Of a stretch of 12,457 bases of DNA, positions 8,433-12,457 are shown piece by piece. The notes beneath the pieces were generated by a model. That model worked only from the letters and a program-made list of their open reading frames with translations. It ran no database searches and was not told the DNA's origin. The position numbers and the translations under genes were made by a program. Where the stretch lies: contig JAILOA010000134.1 of NCBI GenBank assembly GCA_024691065.1, forward strand, positions 1-12,457, given 5' to 3'. The stretch is from Lachnospiraceae bacterium (GTDB lineage Bacteria > Bacillota > Clostridia > Lachnospirales > Lachnospiraceae). Within the stretch, counting starts at the first letter, position 1, and each line of letters starts with the position of its first letter.

Positions 8433-8988
8433 AATGATGCAGTCTCGCTTTCATACACCATGTCTTATATGTGGTTCTCTTACTGGTAGGCTTCTCGGGC
8501 ATTTCGTACCTTATGGCCTTCCAAAAATTCTTCTGCAATCTGTCCTCAAATTTTGAACAATAATTCTTACTGAAATCAACGATACGGTTGAATACATCTT
8601 CCTCAAAATCACCCTCAAATGCCGCTACCTGAAAGTGCTCATTAATAGGCAGGGTTCTGTAATCAATAATTATGCTAACATGAGTCTCTCCGTTTTTTTT
8701 CTCTATTTTATTCCAAAGCAATACAAAATTATCAGGTTTATCCCTGAATATTATCTCATGGTTTTCATTAAGAACCGAAACAGTTTGCTCCGTACATGAT
8801 AAAAACCTGTCCCTGGTTAGAGGTATAACCTCATCGGAAACTACAACAATAGCTTCACTAAAAATCTCCTCATCAGATACAACCGACTTATTTAATAATG
8901 TCCCGTCAGATACAACATTAGCTTTATTTAATAATTTCTCATCAGATACAACATCGGTAGCCTCGCTTAAATTTCCCTTATCATTCAT
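8407..8988 (-). CDS. Unrecognised ~193-residue protein with four N-terminal 12-residue repeats
   Basis: I do not recognise this family. Residue numbers below count from the upstream ATG at 8994, but AGGAG (9000-8996) lies only 1 nt from that codon and 7 nt from the ATG at 8988, so I take 8988 (MNDKGNLSEA) as the start. Residues 9-56 are four imperfect 12-residue repeats built on VVSD with LLNK or SEA spacers, so this arm is acidic and low in complexity. Residues about 57-168 look like one folded domain with alternating strands and helices (DNFVLLWNKIEKK, THVSIIIDYRTLP, VFNRIVDFSKNY). The last 25 residues are basic. There is no signal peptide or membrane segment, so it is probably cytoplasmic. 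A good promoter lies just upstream, and it is the first gene before addB and addA with no clear terminator between. An accessory role in that operon is possible but pure inference. Its 3' end runs into the 44-nt array. Confidence 0.75.
   Translation of the reverse strand: MNDKGNLSEATDVVSDEKLLNKANVVSDGTLLNKSVVSDEEIFSEAIVVVSDEVIPLTRDRFLSCTEQTVSVLNENHEIIFRDKPDNFVLLWNKIEKKNGETHVSIIIDYRTLPINEHFQVAAFEGDFEEDVFNRIVDFSKNYCSKFEDRLQKNFWKAIRYEMPEKPTSKRTTYKTWCMKARLHHFNGSKNKL
8830..8973 (-). repeat. Four in-frame 36-nt repeats in the small gene
   Basis: Consecutive 36-nt blocks (8938-8973, 8902-8937, 8866-8901, 8830-8865) each encode 12 residues with a shared VVSD core. The two middle blocks also share LLNK. 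The common plus-strand core is tcagatacaac, changed to tcggaaactacaac in the last block. The size keeps the frame, so copy-number change would only lengthen or shorten the N-terminal arm. Confidence 0.85.
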
Positions 8989-8995
8989 AAGCATT

Positions 8996-9000
8996 CTCCT
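8996..9000 (-). promoter_or_regulatory. Shine-Dalgarno site that decides the start of the small gene
   Basis: The minus strand reads AGGAGAATGCTTATG. AGGAG is 1 nt from the first ATG (8994), too close to work, and 7 nt from the second (8988), which is ideal spacing. The protein therefore most likely begins MNDKGN rather than MLMNDKGN. Confidence 0.75.
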
Positions 9001-9031
9001 ATAAATACCAAGAATCGATTAACATATTCCT

Positions 9032-9061
9032 ATTATAGCACATTAAAGTTTATATTGTTAC
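9032..9061 (-). promoter_or_regulatory. Sigma-A type promoter of the small gene and probably of addB-addA
   Basis: On the minus strand GTAACA (9061-9056, four of six matches to TTGACA) is followed after 18 nt by TATAAT (9037-9032), a perfect -10. TGC directly before it makes an extended -10. Transcription would start near 9025, leaving a leader of about 37 nt before the chosen ATG at 8988. No other comparable promoter is visible upstream of addB or addA. Confidence 0.7.
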
Positions 9062-9145
9062 CAAAAATATATCCATTTTGTATTGTGTCCGTTTTTTTGT
9101 ACTTATATAGTGTCAGTCCACCGAAAAAATTCATATAAATATATC

Positions 9146-9192
9146 AAAAAAAATCCCCAACGCAAATAAGAATGCACTCTCATTTACGTTGG
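9146..9192 (-). terminator. Rho-independent terminator after the GHSRG protein gene
   Basis: On the minus strand the stem CCAACG (9192-9187) pairs with CGTTGG (9162-9157). It is extended inward by TAAATGAGA against TCTTATTTG with two mismatches, around a six-base loop. The stem is followed by GGGA and a run of eight T (9153-9146). It lies about 85 nt past the stop codon at 9279 and separates this gene from the downstream promoter. Confidence 0.85.
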
Positions 9193-9204
9193 AGTATTTT
9201 GTAC

Positions 9205-9264
9205 TAAGTATTTTGCTATAATGTCTAAGCTTTTGCTCTAAGCTTTTTCCTTAAGCTTTTTACA
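9205..9264. repeat. 13-nt direct repeats between stop codon and terminator
   Basis: Three head-to-tail copies begin at 9226, 9239 and 9252: taagcttttgctc, taagctttttcct and taagctttttaca. A more diverged copy, taagtattttgct, starts at 9205. The array fills most of the space between the stop of the GHSRG gene and its terminator. Each copy contains AAGCTT. No function is evident. Confidence 0.8.
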
Positions 9265-9278
9265 CAATTTTTCTCAGA

Positions 9279-12200
9279 TTAATGTCCTCCTGCACTAGGA
9301 CCGCCTACATTTTTCACAGTATTTTCAACGGTTACCTGATTCGGTTTTACCTTTCCGGACTTTGCATTTTCAGGCTTTGCCTTTTTAGTTGCCTTATTAC
9401 TTTTATTTACTTCTTTTTTATCCTTTTTTATTCCTTTTGCTGCCTCTCTGGCAATCTTATCAAGAGTTTCGGAAGCTATGCTTACCTTAACCTTTGGAAT
9501 CCGGTATCCGTTTATTTCCGCATCAGCCTTTATAGCCTTAAGATACTTAAGTTTCATATCAAGAACATCAGTATTGTCCTTCTTAAGAAGTGACTTATTT
9601 TTCTGATTGGTAATTTGATTAAGCTTTTCGGTATTAACCCTGATTAATTCATCAAGCTGATTTCTTACGGCTTCCTCTTCAGTGATTTCAGTCATTCCTG
9701 ACTCTGAAATTCTCCTGAGAGAATCACATTTATTCTGATACTTGGTAATTAAACTGTTAAGTGACTCGCTCTTGTCTGCAATGAACTTTGTTTTATCATT
9801 CAATATCTTAATCTGCTTTGTTCCTGCAGCTAAGGTCCTGTCAACAATTTCAATTAATTTTTCCTGATCCTTTATTCCGGGATCATTATACATATCCAAG
9901 TATTCATTATACTCTCTTGATTTATTCTTTAGAGTTGTTATGGTCCTTCCGATTTTCTGGATGCTACTGTTCTTGGTTAGACGCATTCCCTGCTCCAATG
10001 CGCTGAGATATTCATTAAAAAGCGGGGTCACATATTTATTTGTTCCTACTTTTTCTCCTATTTCATTAAATGCTTCCCTGCAGGTTAAATTAATATCATT
10101 TACAACCTTCTCAATATCGCCGCATCCTTCCAATCTTTTATTATCATTATTTAACTGTCTCTCAATATACCCTTCCCTCTTTAAGTTGTTATTCAGCTTA
10201 ACATCGACATCCAAGCCTCTTGCCTGATAATTTCTTTCTCTTTCGGCATATGAAAGTACATCATTTACAAGACCTAATCGTGTCGCACTGTCACCCTTAG
10301 CAGGAAATGCAGTCTTCTTCATATAAGCCTTACATTCTTTAATAAGAACTTCATTCTGTGCATTTATTTCTTCAGCTGATGCACCCTCAGCGATAAGCTT
10401 ATCAAGACCCTTAATGGCATTCTGTACATTTCTCAATCTCTTTACATCATACTTTAATATCTTATTCCAAGCCTTATCAGCCTTTTCGCCCATTTCAATT
10501 CTTTCAGCCTCTGACTTATAGCTCATAGTTAATTCATTGTCCAAAAACCAGTTATTAACCATTTTCTGAATATTCTTTACTCTGGTATACTGAACACTCT
10601 TTTCTTCATGAACAGCATCAATTATTTTATTGAGCTGACTGATACTTGTAAGCCTTACGATATTTTGCTTCTCGTCGCAGATATATACACCATCGTTTAA
10701 CTCTGCTAAACCACTGCCTCTATAATATTCGCCGCTCTCTGCGTCATAAAATCCATTCTGATGAGAAAGTCCGTCATTTACCACTTCTCTCTGTGAATAA
10801 TCACTACCCGACAAATCCATACCATGTCCGGTTGTACTGATGATTATCTTCTTAGCACCTCTGACATTTTGAAGCGGGAATATCCAGTCATAATGTTCCT
10901 GAAGCATTGAACACATAAGTGTAGTATTTAAATTCTTTACATTTCTTAAATCATTATATGATTTATGAATATTGGTTAAAAATCCCGGAACAGGATCTCT
11001 CATAATAAGATTAAACTTTACCTGATCAACATACTGAGCTCTGTCAGGATGATCATTCTTATATTTTTCGAGCCATTTATTGATTTCCTTTACACCATAT
11101 CCCGAAGAAACAGCACCTCTGCTGTGACCGGTAACATTGATATTTATAGGATGCGGATTCTCTTGATTTACAGCCCATTTATCAAATATACCTTCCAGGT
11201 ATTTTGAAGCAAATTGCTTTGTATAACCCATTGTATTTTCAATACTGTAATCGCCCAAATTAAATAATCCCTGGAAAGAACCCGGTGTAGGACCGGCTAT
11301 GGTATATCTTGTTTTGGTAACCTTTTTACCGTTTATATTATAATCATTAACCTTAGCTCGTATATGATCATATTTTTTACCATTTTCTTTTAATACCAAG
11401 TTACCATACTGGAGTCTTTTATCATGTTCATTATACTGTATATCGTTTTTACCAAGACTTCTTCCATGATATCCTCTGTATTCCCTACGCGTCTCGCTAA
11501 AGCCCGAGCCGGACAAATCGATTTCCAACACGTCTTCATTGTTATAAATGGCTTTATTACCCAAAGCATGATGAATTTTAACTTCCCTGCTTTTATCATC
11601 GCCCTTATGAACATCATCTATGCTATCATAGACATCATCACCCAGAACTTCCTTAATAGCACGTCTGTTCGATTTCTTTATATTCCATTCGTTTTGTGAT
11701 TCATTAGGAACAAATTCTTCAAGTTCTTCATCTGTCATTTCAGACATCTGATAAGTTTCTTTTTCTCTTAAAGATCTTTTTTCATCCTGTGATAATGTCT
11801 GATAATCATTGGCAATTGCCATTATCATATTTCTACTTTCAAGCTTAACATGCTTCTTAACCACGACATTTGAATCAAAGCTACCCGTAGATCTATACTG
11901 TTCATTTAACTCCTTATCATCAGGATATTCAACGTAGCTGATCTTTTTAGCCTTTGCTTCGACCAATGATTCCAATACATCCATAAACTGATTATCTTTG
12001 TTGTTTTTAACCAAGAAATCAATCCATTCATTTATCAGCTGTTTTCTTTCTTCTGCAGTAGTTATTTTTGTTTCCTTCGTCTTTTTGTATAACGCTCCTG
12101 CTTTAAGCTTAGTATCTGCATCCATATAAAATACGGTATCGGATATTTTTCCAAGCATATTAATATCGGAAACTACCCATCCATTTTGTAGAGCTGTTTT

Positions 12201-12413
12201 TACAAAATCACAATGCTCATACTCATTTTCAGCTACCTCTATCGTATCTACATTAAAACAATCAATAGCTTCAATTCTATCGTTTATTATTTCAATGATA
12301 CCATTTTTCAGACTGGAAACATTTTTATTGTAAAGGGCTTCCTGTTTTCTGTATGCTTCATATACTTCAGTCAGCATATCCAATGTTTTTCTAGTACCTA
12401 GTGAAAGCGGCAT
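9279..12413 (-). CDS. Large putative alpha/beta-hydrolase (GHSRG) with helical C-terminal half
   Basis: This 1044-residue protein has no signal peptide and no membrane segment. The N-terminal 280 residues are charged and unrecognised. Residues about 290-560 look like a serine hydrolase: strand INVTGHSRGAV with GHSRG at 429-433 (candidate nucleophile S431), then FNLIMRDPVPGF (D473), then STTGHGMDL (H530). The order Ser-Asp-His and the DPVPG element resemble a group of bacterial GHSRG proteins that includes the DUF2235/Tle1-like phospholipase effectors of type VI secretion; this comparison is from memory. Residues about 600-980 are long charged helices, probably coiled coil. About 992-1025 is a lysine-rich low-complexity tail, and the protein ends GGPSAGGH. 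The start at 12413 has a strong AGGAGG 6 nt upstream. The gene ends in its own terminator, so it is a separate unit from the addBA genes. An enzyme acting on lipid or another ester is plausible, as is an injected or exported toxin, but neither is shown. The true neighbour upstream lies outside the window. Confidence 0.82.
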   Translation of the reverse strand: MPLSLGTRKTLDMLTEVYEAYRKQEALYNKNVSSLKNGIIEIINDRIEAIDCFNVDTIEVAENEYEHCDFVKTALQNGWVVSDINMLGKISDTVFYMDADTKLKAGALYKKTKETKITTAEERKQLINEWIDFLVKNNKDNQFMDVLESLVEAKAKKISYVEYPDDKELNEQYRSTGSFDSNVVVKKHVKLESRNMIMAIANDYQTLSQDEKRSLREKETYQMSEMTDEELEEFVPNESQNEWNIKKSNRRAIKEVLGDDVYDSIDDVHKGDDKSREVKIHHALGNKAIYNNEDVLEIDLSGSGFSETRREYRGYHGRSLGKNDIQYNEHDKRLQYGNLVLKENGKKYDHIRAKVNDYNINGKKVTKTRYTIAGPTPGSFQGLFNLGDYSIENTMGYTKQFASKYLEGIFDKWAVNQENPHPININVTGHSRGAVSSGYGVKEINKWLEKYKNDHPDRAQYVDQVKFNLIMRDPVPGFLTNIHKSYNDLRNVKNLNTTLMCSMLQEHYDWIFPLQNVRGAKKIIISTTGHGMDLSGSDYSQREVVNDGLSHQNGFYDAESGEYYRGSGLAELNDGVYICDEKQNIVRLTSISQLNKIIDAVHEEKSVQYTRVKNIQKMVNNWFLDNELTMSYKSEAERIEMGEKADKAWNKILKYDVKRLRNVQNAIKGLDKLIAEGASAEEINAQNEVLIKECKAYMKKTAFPAKGDSATRLGLVNDVLSYAERERNYQARGLDVDVKLNNNLKREGYIERQLNNDNKRLEGCGDIEKVVNDINLTCREAFNEIGEKVGTNKYVTPLFNEYLSALEQGMRLTKNSSIQKIGRTITTLKNKSREYNEYLDMYNDPGIKDQEKLIEIVDRTLAAGTKQIKILNDKTKFIADKSESLNSLITKYQNKCDSLRRISESGMTEITEEEAVRNQLDELIRVNTEKLNQITNQKNKSLLKKDNTDVLDMKLKYLKAIKADAEINGYRIPKVKVSIASETLDKIAREAAKGIKKDKKEVNKSNKATKKAKPENAKSGKVKPNQVTVENTVKNVGGPSAGGH

Positions 12414-12419
12414 AACGCA

Positions 12420-12425
12420 CCTCCT
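12420..12425 (-). promoter_or_regulatory. Shine-Dalgarno site of the GHSRG protein gene
   Basis: On the minus strand AGGAGG stands 6 nt before the ATG at 12413-12411. It is the strongest ribosome site in the window and fixes the start of the 1044-residue protein. The remaining 32 bases to the window edge are AT-rich (TATAAG- and TATAAC-like strings), but no full promoter can be called. Confidence 0.85.
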
Positions 12426-12457
12426 GTATGTATGTTATATTTTACCTTATATTTTCA

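Noticed and set aside
8690..8701. A8 run and A-AAA-AAC heptamer in the coding strand of the small gene, possible programmed frameshift or phase variation
   Set aside because: The frame continues normally into a plausible domain, no stimulating structure is evident, and A-runs of this length are common in AT-rich genes.
9086..9135. Possible insertion-sequence end (strings gtgtccg and tgtcagtccaccg)
   Set aside because: It has the look of a transposon terminus, but no matching inverted end, target duplication or transposase remnant is present in the window.
11390..11617. Minus-strand 75-codon frame
   Set aside because: It lies in another frame inside the 1044-residue protein, which is continuous there.
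9279..12413. Hydrolase, small gene and addBA as one operon or defence system
   Set aside because: A good terminator at 9192-9146 and a strong promoter just after it separate the hydrolase gene from the other three.

Overview
The window is an AT-rich stretch (roughly one third G+C by eye) in which all four genes lie on the minus strand. The AddA/AddB pair, in place of RecBCD, together with the base composition and the AGGAGG-type ribosome binding sites, points to a low-GC Firmicute. A clostridium, perhaps of the Lachnospiraceae, is my best guess, but no rRNA or taxonomic marker is present.

Reading in the direction of transcription (right to left): (1) 12413-9279 encodes a 1044-residue protein with a GHSRG nucleophile-elbow motif (alpha/beta-hydrolase type), a long charged helical C-terminal half and a lysine-rich tail. 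It ends in a 13-nt minisatellite and a rho-independent terminator (9192-9146). (2) A promoter with a perfect TATAAT and an extended -10 (around 9061-9032) starts a new unit. Its first gene (8988-8407) encodes an unrecognised protein of about 193 residues that opens with four 12-residue repeats. (3) A 252-nt gap filled by a 44-nt tandem array leads to addB (8154-4534), which is complete and keeps its Walker A motif, nuclease residues and four iron-sulfur cysteines. (4) A 163-nt gap holding a duplicated 44-nt hairpin element leads to addA (4370 to beyond base 1). AddA is open over 1456 codons and has all the helicase and nuclease motifs. Only its last residues lie outside the window.

AddA and AddB together form the helicase-nuclease that resects double-strand ends and loads RecA, so the core of the window is a DNA-repair locus. 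I see no terminator between the small repeat-bearing gene and addB or addA, so the three may be one transcription unit. The hydrolase gene is separated from them by a terminator and a new promoter, so I do not read the four genes as one system.

The most unusual property is the density of short tandem repeats. They occur in both gaps flanking addB (period 44 nt), downstream of the hydrolase gene (13 nt), in the small gene (36 nt) and at three places in addA (18, 15 and 42 nt). All coding repeats are multiples of three and would change protein length without breaking the frame. AddA is about 200 residues longer than its usual relatives, largely because of acidic, low-complexity insertions between conserved motifs.
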